Below are positions 1 to 11,840 of a DNA stretch of 64,000 nucleotides, in pieces. Every line of letters begins with the position of its first letter. Position 1 is the first letter of the stretch. The notes beneath the pieces were generated by a model. It was given only the letters and a program-made list of their open reading frames with translations, was not told the origin of the DNA and ran no database searches. The DNA is taken from positions 32,074,954-32,138,953 of the forward strand of contig NC_062232.1 in NCBI RefSeq assembly GCF_902686445.1. Reading direction: 5' to 3'. The position numbers and the translations under genes are program-made. This DNA is from Sciurus carolinensis (taxonomy: Eukaryota > Chordata > Mammalia > Rodentia > Sciuridae).

Positions 1-99
1 ACCATGGGAGGCTGTAATGCCTTTGAATAGTTGCCCCATTTGGTAGTTATTTGAATAACTACCTCATTCTATAGTGCAGTGTACAGTTCAGTCCAGGGA

Positions 100-385
100 G
101 GACTCATTGCCAGTTTGGAGGCTCTTGTAATAATGCAGGTAAGAGAGGATGGTGGCCTCAAATAAAGTGGTAGCAGTAGATAAAGAAAGAAGTAGGTACA
201 TGCAATATTTAGGAAATAGAAATCAGAGGATCTGATGAGATGTTATAGAGTGAAGGAACGAAGGGTGGCCTTTGGTAATCTTCCTTGGGTGACTGAGTAG
301 ATCTGTGTCAAATGTCTGAGGTAGCACCAGAGGCAAAGGAGCAGGCTTTAAAGGGAAAGATGATTTTGGTTTTAGACAATACCTC
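100..385 (-). mobile_element. L2 LINE fragment, minus strand
   Basis: Ancient L2 (CR1-clade LINE) relic, read on the minus strand. The stretch around 117-150 matches the antisense of the L2 segment that reads 'actgcaacagcctcctaac' in sense, and 358-382 matches a more upstream L2 segment. It is heavily diverged and has no coding capacity. It lies just before a second L2 piece in the opposite orientation. Confidence 0.7.
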
Positions 386-399
386 CAAGCTAGCTTCAG

Positions 400-990
400 T
401 TAGTAAGTTAATAACAACTCCAACTTTTCAGTTGCCCAGGCCCAAAATTTTGGAGGTACCCTTGATTCCTCTTTTTCTCTCACCATCCACATATCAGGAA
501 ATCTTATTGCCTCTGCCTTTAGAAAATATCAAATATGTGACACTCCTCTCCACCTCCATTTATACTATGCAGGTTCACGTCCCCATGATGTTGCCTTTGG
601 ATTACTGCAGTAGCTTCCTAATAGGTGTGACTGCATCTATGCTTTCCCTCTCTAGTGGGGGTCAGATGGATGTCAACAAAACAAGGTCACATGTCACTCC
701 TCTGATCTAAACCATGCAATGACTCCTCCTATTTCTTGGTGTAAAAGTCTTCCACAGGCCATTCAAGATCCTGCATGGAATGACTTCCAGTACTTCTCTG
801 ATCTCACCTTGCATTCTTCTCCTTGGTCACTCACTCTGTAACAGCTACTTTGATGTTCCTTAAACTTTCCAGGTATGCTTTAACTCTGGGATTCTTTCTT
901 TTGTTGCTCTCTCTTCTAGAACATTCTTTCTCCAGATAATGTAACAGAAAAACCAGAAACAATAAAGACTTAAATGAAACAAAATCATGT
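400..990 (+). mobile_element. L2 LINE fragment, plus strand
   Basis: L2 3' portion in sense orientation. Recognisable segments are 'cagttgcccaggcc' near 428, 'attactgcagtagcttcct' near 601, and the L2-typical runs 'cactcctctgatctaaacc' and 'gaacattctttctccagat' further on. A 132-codon open frame across 312-710 is a chance opening in this relic, not a gene. The copy overlaps the preceding minus-strand L2 in family coordinates, so the two are separate insertions or an inverted duplication. Confidence 0.75.
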
Positions 991-1375
991 CTCACTCTTG
1001 CATAAAGGAAAATGTGAAGGTAAGGCATCCAGAAACACTGTTGTGTCCCATCAGTGTGCCATTGGGCACAAGGCTCAGAAGTTTCTTCTCCATTGCCTGA
1101 GTGTCCCTCTTTAAGGATACTTCATGATACAAGGTGGATGCCAGAGCTCCAAATATCATATTGTTTTCAAGTTTGCAGCAGGAAGGCAGGCAGAAAGAAG
1201 CAGAGGAGTACTAAGTGGTTGCTTTCAACTGAGTCATTTCCATTATAAGCCCCAACCCCAGTCCTTCCGCATATATTGTTCTGTGTATAGATCTTTGCTT
1301 ACAATTTACTCACAACTTAGGACTTGAAGGCTTCAGAAAGACTTTTGCTTTTACATTAACAGACTTTATTTAGTT
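991..1375. other. anonymous sequence
   Basis: I recognise no gene, repeat family or regulatory element here. Short open frames on both strands are of chance length. Confidence 0.5.
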
Positions 1376-1379
1376 GCTA

Positions 1380-1500
1380 GGAAGGCTGGAAAATGCGGTT
1401 TCTCTCAGGTGGCAACAAGCCCAACTAAAAATTAGAGTTCTGTTACTAAGGAGAAAAGAGAGAATGGATATTGGCGTCAGTAGCTAGCACTCTTTGCCAC
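1380..1500 (+). repeat. ancient unnamed interspersed repeat (3' part)
   Basis: This stretch includes 'agttctgttactaaggaga' followed by 'gagaatggatattgg', a string order I associate with an old mammalian-wide interspersed repeat whose name I cannot assign with certainty. The same ending occurs at about 22140-22180 ('gagttttgtttctaatgaag', then 'gagaatggatattggg'), so the two loci are probably diverged copies of one family. Confidence 0.5.
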
Positions 1501-2774
1501 AGACCTTTTCTTTCTGATGTTAATGATCTCACCATTCCTCTTATCCTCTGCCAGAGTGACCACAGGGCCTGGTGCCACATAACTCATCTTTTGTGTGGGA
1601 GATGGGTGGTAGGGAGCCCAGGTTTTGAGCCATACTGATGAGACGCTAGAAAAGGAAGGACAGGCTGGGAAAGAGGGTGTGGGAATCCTGGACATAGGAA
1701 AGGGGAGGAGAAATAAATGCAGGAATCAGGGTTCTTGTCCTTGATGAATCCAAAAGTAAACTGAAGCTCTAGTCTTCCTGTTGGTGTTTATCCTTGTTCT
1801 CTTTGCTCTGTAACCCTGTAACCCTAAACATGCAGGGTGGTCTCTGTGTGATCTGGCATGACAAGACCTAGTTATTCTACTGAATCTGGGTGTGAAATGT
1901 GTCCTTGCTCAGAGTTTCTCATATTTCCATTCTTTGTTCATGTTCATTGCAGGGCAGGACAATTGGTAATGCTTTCTAGCCAAGCATGATATTATCAAGT
2001 GCAACTTGTAGGAAGAGGCCCAAATATCAATGAGGTTTTGCTACATAGAGGTAAAAATAACTTTCAATTACAGTAAATTGCAATAATGTATTTTCTGAGG
2101 TATAAACTTCTTAGGGGCATGAATGTGTATTAAAATAATCGAAATCATCTATTTTAATAAACTAGCAGAATTAAGGAGCTGCAGGAGTTAAAAAAATTAA
2201 ACCCAGGGGATCATTTCCTAGAATTTGACATGTCCACAGATATTTTTAACAAACAAGGAAGGCAAAATATCCACATTACAATATGTTCCCTAGGAAAATA
2301 TCTTTAGGGGTATCTAATATTTTCCAATCACTAGGTATCTGTGCCTGAGAAACAGGATAAATTTTATTTTCATCATTATTTTTTAAAATTATTGGTTTGT
2401 ATTTTTATGTACATTTAAAAAATTTACCTGAAACCCCACCCTCAAATCCAAGGCAGGTTGTATAGCCAAGGGATGGCAAATGTTGCTCAGTGAGGAGGCT
2501 GCTGACATGTAAATGCTTTTGTGTGTCACAAGCGGTGCAGCCTGTTGCACTGTGGCAGTGGCTCGTGTTTTGGAGGTGGGGGGAGCATTTGCTTACACCA
2601 ACTCCTGAGTTACCAAGAAACTGTGTTCTAACTTGGCACAAATCAAGGTTCCTTTGAGGAGGTGTGGTGTGCTTGAATAGTTTCCCATTCTGATGTAGGG
2701 ATGATGACTAAGCAGGAGGCCCCTGTGTTTGCTTTGTTAAGAAACCAGGACACAATAATCAGATCCTAGCCAAC
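1501..2774. other. anonymous sequence
   Basis: No recognisable gene or repeat. AT-rich patches and only chance-length open frames, the longest 78 codons at 2405-2641 on the minus strand. Confidence 0.5.
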
Positions 2775-2790
2775 ACAAATGATGTGTTCT

Positions 2791-2793
2791 GCT

Positions 2794-2837
<44 letters not shown>

Positions 2838-3053
2838 TTCTTTTTTTCTCCTTCCTTCTTTTACTCTCTCTCTTTTGGGTTTCCAGGATTGAACCCAGGG
2901 ATACTTTACCAGTGAGCTACATCTCCAGTCCTTTTTATTTTTTATTTGGAGACAGGGCCTTGCTAAATTGCTGAGGCTGACCTTGACCCTGCAATCCTCC
3001 TGCTTTAGTTTCCTGAATTGCTGGAATTACAGGGTGCTCCACTGTGCCCAGCT
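2791..3053 (-). mobile_element. B1-dID SINE, minus strand, with target-site duplication
   Basis: Non-autonomous Pol III SINE mobilised by L1 enzymes. In plus-strand order the copy reads tail, ID unit ('gattgaacccaggga', 'gtgagctacatctccag'), linker, then B1 unit ('gctgaggctgacctt', 'tggaattacaggg', 'gtgcccagct'). It is flanked by a 16-bp target-site duplication, 2775-2790 and 3054-3069, with one mismatch (acaaatgatgtgttct / acaaatgatttgttct). The duplication shows that the CT-rich tract at 2791-2875 is the element's own tail. Confidence 0.92.
2796..2835. repeat. (CT)n microsatellite in the SINE tail
   Basis: About 20 uninterrupted CT units followed by T-rich and CT-rich sequence to about 2875. 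It lies inside the target-site duplication of the B1-dID, so it grew from that element's (GA-rich) tail. Confidence 0.95.
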
Positions 3054-3069
3054 ACAAATGATTTGTTCT

Positions 3070-6000
3070 AACATATCCAATTAATATTGAGATTTACCAT
3101 ACAAATGCCTATTTTGAGGAAGACTAGGGGAAGGATTGGGATCTTTTAGGTGTGAAACACAGGGAAATGAAGATTATTCTAAATTTTTAAGCCAACAATG
3201 ATGAGGGCCCTTGGCAAAGCATGTAAATGTATGTTGAATATTTAGCAAAAGGGAAAGGTAGAGGATGGGACCTCAGATACTGAATCTTGAAGAAATGGAG
3301 ACTAAGATGAGATGGCATGATCAGCATAGACAGTGACTCTCACAACAGTAAAGAGACTGCTAGGATCCCAGGATAGCTGATCACGACAAACCTGCTGAGG
3401 AGGAGAGGGGCAGAGTCACAACACAAAGTCAGAGCCAAGGTCTGTGAGAATGGAGGATGTGAGTGAGTCAATGTCACTATCATTATTCTGGAAGATGCCT
3501 TTCAGAAAGGTAGAAGTAAAGATCTTCATATCTGTCTTTTTTTGGGTAAGATGAAACACATTTCTACCTCAGCAAGCTAAGTCTTTCTCCAAAGATGTGT
3601 TTGTAATTTTGCAGGAACAGCCTAGTTCTATGATGTAATACCTGGTAGGAATTCTAGACTTTTCTTGATAAAGGTCAATTTCTCACCAACAATTCTTTTC
3701 TTATTGAGACAGAGATCTGATGATCATTCCATGATAAAATAACTGTCTACTCCTGTTGATTCAAAGAAAACATTTCTTCTATTGAGAAGATGATTTTATC
3801 TAAAAAAGTGTAAGTTCTTATTTGTAGTAGAAATTTCCCTTTCAAGATGAGCCCATGCTGCTGTTTATTCATGGATACCACATCTTCGTAGGTCATGGCA
3901 GCATGAGCATCATTGTCATATAAGAAAGAAGCCCTTTGATTAGATTTTATTCCTTCACTCAGGTAATTATGTAATCTTTATGTCTGTGGTGGGGCAATTT
4001 ATTTATTTTGTCCATTTTAACAACATAATTATCTCTACTCATTCTGTATACTGTGATTTTCGAAATATGGTTCATTCACATTTGCAGCTATTCTATTTAG
4101 ATTTTGCTCAATTCAAAAGGGCAGTGTCTTTTGATTTTGAGCATGAACGTTAAAACACAGAAAAATAAGCCACTGTGTTATTTGACTCTGATATTTTAAT
4201 CACCTAAGCCAAAGAAGTCAACATTCCATTTTTATGGTAAATATAATTTGTAGATGACCTTAGTGTTTATTTCCATCTGCTCCTAGGGTGAATTAGGGGT
4301 TTTACCAAAAGAGTTACTGAGGTTTAGATTATTTGACTGACATCAGAAATGTTCCTCCTATAGCTCTTTTTCTTCCAGTTGAAAAGCAGATGGGTTTATG
4401 ACCTTAAAATGATCACCTGAATAAGGGATGCATCTCACTGAAGGATATTGTGAGGGAAGAGATGTGTCAAATTCTGAAAACTCAGATAAAAAGGAGTAAT
4501 GTGATACATGAAATGGCAAAAAATGATAATCTTGAGTGTATGAAAAGGAATGACCCAAGACGTGACCTTATTTAGCCCTTAGGAATGAGAATCGATGTGG
4601 TCTGCTAGAAGCTTCTCTGACAATAGTTATACCCCTTCCCAGCTTCTCGTGATGGTTTCAGATTAAAGTGGCATATATTTCCTTTAGCGTTAACTCCATT
4701 TGTACATACTTCCTTCACAAAGCAATTTCTTCCCATTTAAATAATCCAGACTGACTTTAAAAAATCTCCTCTGAGAATTAACTTGCATATGCTACTTAAC
4801 CACTTAGTAAACATTAAAGTGTCATATGAATGCTTAATCTTACAACAGTGGGACATAAATCTACCAGAAAATAAAGAGGTGACAGGTCATGCTACATCTT
4901 CATCAGATCATAACTAAAATAATAACAATGAAAACATTTTAGTGGTATAATTCTAATAAATTGAGTAATAATTCTATATAAAAATAATTTAACAAATCTT
5001 TCTAATCTAATGTTCTCCCCCCCAGGATCACTTTGAAGTGAGTCAAAATAACTGTGATGAAAAAGTTACTTAAATAAATACATGTCTATTATTTATGTGT
5101 ATTTTGAAAATCAGACAATGGAATTCATAAAAGTTTAGATCTGAAAAGAACCTTAATGATCAACTAGTATATGTTCCATCAATTCATGTGTGACAGAGGC
5201 AAGACTAGAATTTAGGTCTCTCAATTTCTAGGTCTTTGTTCAGTTCATTGCATTGAGTTATTTGTTGTCCTTATTTAAATTGTTTGATTTGTTCAGAAAA
5301 TCAATAATTTTACCAATGCTTTTAAAAACAATTTTATCCCTAGAGATTAATTTCTAACATTTTTGGGATATTGCTTACTAGCTTCTATGGAAAGGAATCA
5401 TTTTATAATGTATATTATAAGTAATTTTTAAGACTAAGGAATATTTTTCTCTATATCAAACATCTGTTAGAAATGCTTACTAACAGGATAGGTCTCTCTT
5501 TTTTACTTTGAGAAGATTTTGTTTTCCTTTCATGAATTTTGTAAACTTTTTCTTCCTTGATGGCCATTTTGAGCCCCTATGTAATCCAAGATGAAATTCC
5601 CAAATCATTGTAGGAACATAAATGTTCAAAGTTTTGGTAGTGCAACTTTAAGGAAAATCTAGAGTCCTTTCTTTGTTGTTGTCTCATTCAGATCATAATA
5701 AATATTTCATCCCCAATCTAATGGATTTGGCTTGAAGGTACCTTACATAGCCATATTGTGATGTTAGGGTTTGGTTTGTTTTAAAAATTTATAGCAGTTC
5801 CTAGCAGAAGTTAGATCTGTTCTCACAACTGCCAATACCGCAGGCCATTTTCTATAAACATCTTCTCAAAGAAAATCAAACACACATTACCCACAGAACC
5901 AGAGACACAGCTGTTTCTGGTTCTGATCTTAAGAGACATCAACTTTTGCTTGGCAAAGTGCAAGTGAGAGAGGAATTGATGAAGTCTGATCACCTCTTCC

Positions 6001-6180
6001 AAGGAGTTCTGCCTGGGGATGGAAAGAATGGAAGAGGATGTCTCTGACATCACTTTCTTATTTAATTCGAAACTTATTTCCCAGCTGAGAAAGTAGAAGT
6101 AGTGAGAGCATCCATATAATCCAAAATCAGATAAAGCACCGTTTATTTTGTCTTTCTTACATTTAAAAATGTAAACCCTT
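3070..6180. other. anonymous AT-rich sequence
   Basis: About 3.1 kb with no gene that I recognise. Around 5135-5250 a string resembling antisense MIR-type SINE sequence ('aagactagaatttaggtct') may mark a very old SINE, but it is too decayed to call. A 143-codon minus-strand opening (5823-6254) spans anonymous DNA and the edge of an L1M, has no recognisable domain, and looks fortuitous. Confidence 0.45.
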
Positions 6181-6184
6181 TGAG

Positions 6185-6595
6185 TTAAATGTATACTTAC
6201 CATATGACCCAGCAATTCCATTTCTAGGTATTCATCCAAGAGAACTAAAAACACATGTCCATATAAAATCTTTCTACACAGTTTTCATTTTTTTTCCTAA
6301 AATTTCCAAACTGGAACCATCCCAAATGTCAAATAATAAAGTATAGTATAGCATACAGTTGAATAACAGTTAATAAAGAAAGGAACAAACTATGGGTATG
6401 TAAAATAACACTGATGAATCTCAATATTATGTGGAACAAAGTAAGTGAGAGATAAAAGAAGGAATAAAATATTATTCCACTTTTATGAAGTTCCAGAACT
6501 ACCCTGTGGTACAAAAATGTCAGAATAGTGGTCTTCAGAGACAGGTAGTGAGGAGCACAAAAGACTTTTGTGGGGAGGAGTAGTCACATCAGCAT
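6185..6595 (+). mobile_element. old L1 (L1M-type) ORF2 3' end and 3' UTR, plus strand
   Basis: The L1 ORF2 C-terminal signature 'catatgacccagcaattcc' begins at about 6201, and 'ccatcccaaatgtcaaat' follows near 6318. Numerous frameshifts and stops remove coding capacity. A MER20-like element interrupts the copy from about 6600; the L1 tail appears to resume at 6816. Confidence 0.8.
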
Positions 6596-6599
6596 ATCA

Positions 6600-6815
6600 C
6601 GGTCTCTCAACAATGGAACTACTGACATTTTGGACTGGATAATTCTTTCCTGTGAAGGGCTGTCCTATGTATTATAGGATGTTTACCCACTAGATGATGG
6701 TAGTTCCCATCTCCCCTTCTCTCAGTTATGACAACCAAAAATGTCTCCAGTCATTGCTGGATGTTCTCTGAGTGGTCAAATCACTCCTAGTTGAGAAGCA
6801 CTGATGTGGTCCATC
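6600..6815 (-). mobile_element. MER20-like hAT DNA transposon relic
   Basis: Short non-autonomous hAT-Charlie type element. Recognisable MER20 pieces, in antisense order, are 'tctcaacaatgg', 'ctgacattttgg', 'ggctgtcctatg', 'aaaatgtctccag' and the terminal 'ttgagaagcactg'. The imperfect inverted ends (tctcaac... / ...gttgagaagcactg) fit the family's termini. It lies within L1M sequence. The family is known in other mammals for contributing enhancers, but nothing here shows activity. Confidence 0.8.
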
Positions 6816-6895
6816 AGTCCTCATCAAAGTATATGCTTAAGATGGCACACTCTTATTAATTGTTTGTAAATTATACTTCAATAAAATGAATAAAA
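6816..6895 (+). mobile_element. L1M 3' terminus
   Basis: L1M-type 3' end: 'taaattatacttcaataaaa' carries an AATAAA poly(A) signal and is followed by an A-rich tail near 6885-6915. It probably completes the copy that begins at 6185. Confidence 0.7.
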
Positions 6896-6904
6896 AACAC
6901 TTTT

Positions 6905-7450
6905 TGTAAAAAAGAAAAGAGTAAATTTACACTGGAGAAATCTAACAAATACTACCTCAGTCATGGTCAAGGTCAACATTAACAATGGTCATTCACAGGT
7001 ACCTGTGATGTAATGAGAATGATACTTCACCTCTATGGTTTTCCTCCCCAAAACACATAGTCCCCAGTCTAATCATTAGAAAAACAGACAAATTCCCGTA
7101 GAGGGACATTCTATAAGATGTAAGATCAGCAATCCTCAAAACTGTCAAGGTCATGAAAGACAAAGCCAGTTTGAGAAACTGTCACAGCCAAGAGGAGCCT
7201 TAAGGAGACAAGATGACTAAATGTAATGAGGTGTCCTGGATGAGATCCTAGAGCAGAAAAAGAACATTAGGTAAAAACAAAAAAATCTGAATAAAGACTG
7301 GACTTGAGTTACCAATATTGCTTCATAAATTGTGACAAATGTGTCACACTAATATAAGATGCTAATAATAGGAGAAACTGCATGAACTATGTTTGGAAAC
7401 TCTGTACTATCTCTGCAATTTAGCTGTGAATCAAAAATTGTTCTTTTTTA
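6905..7450 (+). mobile_element. L1M 3' UTR, second copy
   Basis: Old L1M 3' UTR. Clear shared blocks with 29655-30185 are 'aaaactgtcaaggtca', 'gagaaactgtcaca', 'ccaagaggagcct', 'taatgaggtgtcctgga' and 'ggagaaactg'. The two regions are therefore diverged copies of the same L1M 3' UTR type. Non-coding. Confidence 0.85.
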
Positions 7451-7689
7451 TTGAATTGGATTAAATCCTACTCAGCAGGTTTTAAGGTCATCTATCAGAT
7501 CAAAATATTAGAGGTGGGATGGCAATAAAAATGCCTTTTTAATAAATGCCATTTTAATAAAATTCCTTTATCGTGTTTGTGGTTAGCAGTATTAAAAATA
7601 GAGAAAAACAACAAAACAGACAACAGAAATATGTATATTTCTGAATGTTACATAAGCTCAGTGTCGATTCTAAAAGGGTTCATAAGAGA

Positions 7690-7800
7690 ATTTAATTCAA
7701 TTCAATATAAATTTATTGAGTATTTACTGTATCCCAGGCATTGAACTTGTTAGGGACATGAAGATGGAGTTCTCAGCTCTCTAGGATGTCAGTCTTGAAG
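7690..7800 (-). mobile_element. L2 3' end, minus strand
   Basis: The string 'aatttattgagtatttactg' followed by 'cccaggcattgaa' is the antisense of the L2 3' terminus (sense: ...gcctggcacatagtaggtgctcaataaat...). Short and diverged. Confidence 0.65.
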
Positions 7801-7976
7801 TAGGGCACTGTCAGGTGTAATGGAAGAGTTATTTATTATAGGCGCATCAAGGTGTTATTTATTATTTTACAATGGAAGAGCATTTTTTTTTCTCTCACAA
7901 AACTGATTCTAGTGATTCTGGCCAAGAGAAGGCCCAAGCCTGATTTCGGTTATAAAGAATCATTTCTCTCTCTCTT

Positions 7977-10232
7977 TTTAACTGATACCTATTAATTATG
8001 CAAAATGGTAGATTTCACTGTGATATATTGGTACATGCATGTAACATTATTTGATCAATACCACTCCCCAATAACCCCTTACCTTCTTCTCCTCCCTCTC
8101 CCTGGTTCCCTTCCTCTACATTATTGGTCTCACTTCTACTTTCATGACATCCTTTTAAAATTTTTTCCCCACTAGTTTCCACATAAGAGAAAAAAACATA
8201 TAATACTTATCTTTTGGAGTCTGATTTATTTTGCTTAACATGATGCTTTCCAGTCCTATCCATTTGCCTGTATATTACATAATTTTGTTCTTTATGGCCG
8301 AGTAAAACTCCACTGTATACGAATACCACATTTTCTTTATCCATTCATCTGTTGGCAGACACCTAGGCTGATTCCATCACTTGGTTATTGTGAATTGTGC
8401 TGCCATAAACATGGGTATGCATGTATCTTTGAAGCATGCTGACTTTAATTCTTTTGGAAAAATACCAAGGACTGGTATAGTTGGATCATAGGATAGTTCT
8501 ATTTTTAGTTTTGTGAGAAACTTCCGTATTGATTTCCAAAGTGGGATATACTAATTTACATTCCCATCAACAGTGTGTATAGGAGTTCCTTTTCCCCTGT
8601 ATTCTCACCAGAATTTATTGTTATTTGTATTTTTGGTACTTGAAATTCTGATTGGAGTGAGATGGAATTTCAGTGTAGTTTTAATTTGAATTTCCCCGAT
8701 GGCTTAAAGATGTTGAACATTTTTTTCTTACTGTTGGCCATTTGTATTTCATCTTTTGAGAAGTGTCTATTCAGTTCTTTGGCCTATGTATTGATTGGGT
8801 TATTTGGGGTTATTTGTTTTGATGTTGAATTTTTCGAATTCTTCTCATATCCTGGATATTATTCCTCTATCTGAAGAGTAGCTGGTGAAGATTTTCTTTC
8901 ATTCTGCAGGCTCTCTCTTCATGCTCTTGTTTTCTCTGCTGTGTGGAAGATTTTTAATTTGATGCCATCCCATTTATTGATTCTTGCTATTATTTCCTGA
9001 GCTGTAGTAATCAGGTTCAGGAAGTTGTTGCCTGTGTCTATATGGTGAAGTGTTTCATCTACATTTTCTTCTGGTCTTATGCTAAGGTCTTTGATACTCT
9101 TTAATGTTGACTTTCATGCAGATTGACAGATAGGTATCTAGTTTCATTTTTCTACATGTGAATATCCAGTTTTCCTGGCACCATTTGTTAGAGAGGCTAT
9201 CTTTTCTCCAAAGTATGTTTTTGGCATATTTGTTAACAATCAGATGACTGTAGCTGTGTGGGATTGCTTCTGTGTCTTCTGTTCTCTAACATTGGTCTGT
9301 GTGTCTGTTTTTATGCTAGTACTATGCAGTTTTTGTTACTATAGCTTTGCAGTATAATTTGAAGTCAGGTATTGTGATGCCCTTAGCATTGGTTTTTTTT
9401 TGGCTTAAAATTGCTTTGGTTATTCTGGGTCTTTTACTCTTATAAATGAATTTTAGGAAGGCTTTTTTCTCATTCTGCGAGGAAAGGCATTGGTATTTTG
9501 ATGGGGATTGCACTGAATCTGTGGATTGCTTTTGGCAATATGGCCACTTCAACAACATTAATTCTGCCTATATATACACATGGGAGACCTATGTATACAC
9601 ATGGGAGATCTTTCCGTCTTTTAGTGTCTTCTTCAATTTCTTTTTTCAGTGTTTTATAATTTTCACTGTAGAGTTCTTTCACCTCCTTTGTTAGGTTTAT
9701 TCATAGGACTCTTTGTGTGTGGGGGTGGTGGTGAAGCCATCATTAATAAATTGGCTTCCTGATTTTTTTCCTAGTGAATTTGTTATTGGCATATAGAAAA
9801 CCTGATTTTTTATATTGATTTTGTATTCTGTTTCTTTACCGAATTTGTTTATTAGCTCTAGAAGTTTTCTGGTGGAGGTTTTTGGATCTTCTAATTATAG
9901 GATCGTTTCATCTGCACAGAGGGATGATTTGCCTTCTTTCCCATTACCCCTTTTATTTCCATATCTAGTCTAATTGCTTTGGCTAGAGTTTCAAGTACTA
10001 TATTGAATAAGGGTGGTGAGAGTGGGCATCTTTGTCTTATTTTTGATTTTAGAGGAAATACTTTCAGTTTTTTCCATTCAATAGGATGTTTACTTTGGGT
10101 TTCTCATACATAGCCTTTATTTTGTGGAGGTAACTTTCTTCTGTCTCTAGTTTCTTCAAGATTTTTTATCATTAAGGGATGTTGAATTTTGTCAAAGATT
10201 TTTTTCTGCATCTATTGAGATGATCATGTTAC
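7977..10232 (-). mobile_element. 5'-truncated L1, minus strand, about 2.25 kb
   Basis: L1 with its 3' UTR on the left (7977-8170) and ORF2 running rightward on the minus strand. Antisense L1 landmarks are 'tttatccattcatctgttgg' at 8337, 'ttcccatcaacagtgtgtat' at 8561, 'gtgagatggaatttcagtg' at 8658, and 'tgatgatcatgtt'-type sequence at the truncated end. It covers roughly the C-terminal half of ORF2 and lacks a usable frame because of many stops and indels. The right edge abuts an LTR that starts near 10243. Confidence 0.9.
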
Positions 10233-10242
10233 CACAGTACCT

Positions 10243-10785
10243 TTGAAGTCCATTGTGGTAGCCAACTGACCACAATACCCCATCAATTCCCACATTTTGT
10301 TATTTACCTCCTTGTGTAGGATTTTTCCAAATGAATAGGGAGGACCTGGTTATCCAATAGGATAGGGTGTTTCCTGAGGAGTGTGACTTATGAAGCTAAA
10401 TCATAAAAAATATTGTAGCCTCCATCTTGCTTGTAGCTTCCATTGCACAGCAATTAGCTCTGGGAAAAGAGAGCTGCCATGTTGTGAAAACACTCAAGCA
10501 GCCTTCTGGAGACATCCACATGGTGAGGAATGAGGTTTCTTGTCAACAACCGGCACTGACATGCCAGTGATGTGAGGGAACCATTTTGTCAGTGGACCCT
10601 GGAGTCTCAGTCAGGCCTTCAGATGAATGCAGCCCTTGCTTCTGACATCTCATTGCACTCTCAATATGAACCAGAACTACCCTGTCAAGGTGCTTCTAGA
10701 TTCACAAACCACAGAAAGTGTCAAGACAATAAATCTTAATTTAAAGTTTTAGAGCAATGTGTCATATAGCAATAGCTAGTATAGT
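10243..10785 (+). mobile_element. MaLR-type solo LTR (MLT1-like), plus strand
   Basis: LTR of a mammalian apparent LTR retrotransposon. Recognisable blocks are the start 'tgtggtagccaact', 'gagagctgccatgttgtg', 'acactcaagcagcc', 'cttcagatgaatgcagcc', 'ccagaactaccctg', the polyadenylation region 'gtcaagacaataaatct' and the end 'agcaatagctagta'. AATAAA is present. No internal region follows, so it is a solo LTR. Confidence 0.75.
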
Positions 10786-11840
10786 CACGATCTCCATCCA
10801 CACTGTATTTGTTTTTGTTTCTTTGCTCTTTTGTTGCTGTATTTGCTTGGGGGGACATAGCCTATGTTTGGAACTCAGAGCTTTAACAACAAAATTGTTT
10901 TCTATGTAGTGTGTTGGAAAACTAAATTCTGCTTTATTGATCTTCTCTTATTCCTTTAAGGGTAGGTAGCCACCTACCTTGCCATATGCCTTTTTAAATA
11001 TAGGCTCTTAGAGGTGATGATACTCATAAGCCAGCTCAAACTTATGAATGAATTGAAAGCCTAATGAATCCACGTTACTTGAAACACATTACTAATATTC
11101 TTGTTTTACCTGTAAGCAGCTATGTATGTATGTTTGTGTGTATGTGTGTTCGTGGGTGTGTATTAACAAAAACATTTTTTTGTATAGGGAAATCCGTGCT
11201 GAGTCCCAACTAGGCCATACATACATACAGAATATGACATGCATGTGTATGTACAGACCTATAAAGAAGAAGGATGATGGAGGAGTGAGAAAATGAGAGA
11301 CTTTTATCTGTAGAAACTCCTGATATTGTGACTTGAGTCCTGATTTCTTTGCCTTCTTCCCAGAATTCTGGCAGTAATACCAGAAACTTCTCATGTAGGT
11401 TTTCTTAGGAAAAGTTACTTTCCTAGATGAATGACTCTTCAAGTTTTGGAATTTATCCAGAACAGGGACAGTTGTCTACTCCTTAATGTGAACTTTCTCA
11501 CTCCATCTATCCATCTGGCTGTGCTTTCAAAAGTTGAGCATGGGCAGTCTTTCTCTCTGAAGTTGGCCTGGGTTTTCCCTTGAATGTGTATTTCTTATTT
11601 TATTCCTCTGAAATATGTCTTCCCTGAAACAGCTCACAGTATTCCTTGAATGTGTATATCTACTTTCATAAATAAATTCGTGTCTCTAAAATAAAAAAAA
11701 AATTGTGCACAGTTTGAAATATATAAAGGGGTCAAGAAGTGGTAGACAGGAGTCTTAAAAAGGTTCTGCTCCACTTTTACGGGGAGTCAACAAAGAACAG
11801 ACATTTTGAACACAGGGGATTGTTTCACCAAGTATGAGGA
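10786..11840. other. anonymous sequence with short TG-rich tract
   Basis: No gene recognised. A TATG/TGTG-rich simple tract lies at about 11119-11163. A minus-strand opening of 116 codons (11092-11442) reads through that tract and has no domain signature. Confidence 0.5.

Noticed and set aside
312..710. 132-codon plus-strand frame
   Set aside because: It lies across decayed L2 sequence and shows no domain; a chance opening.
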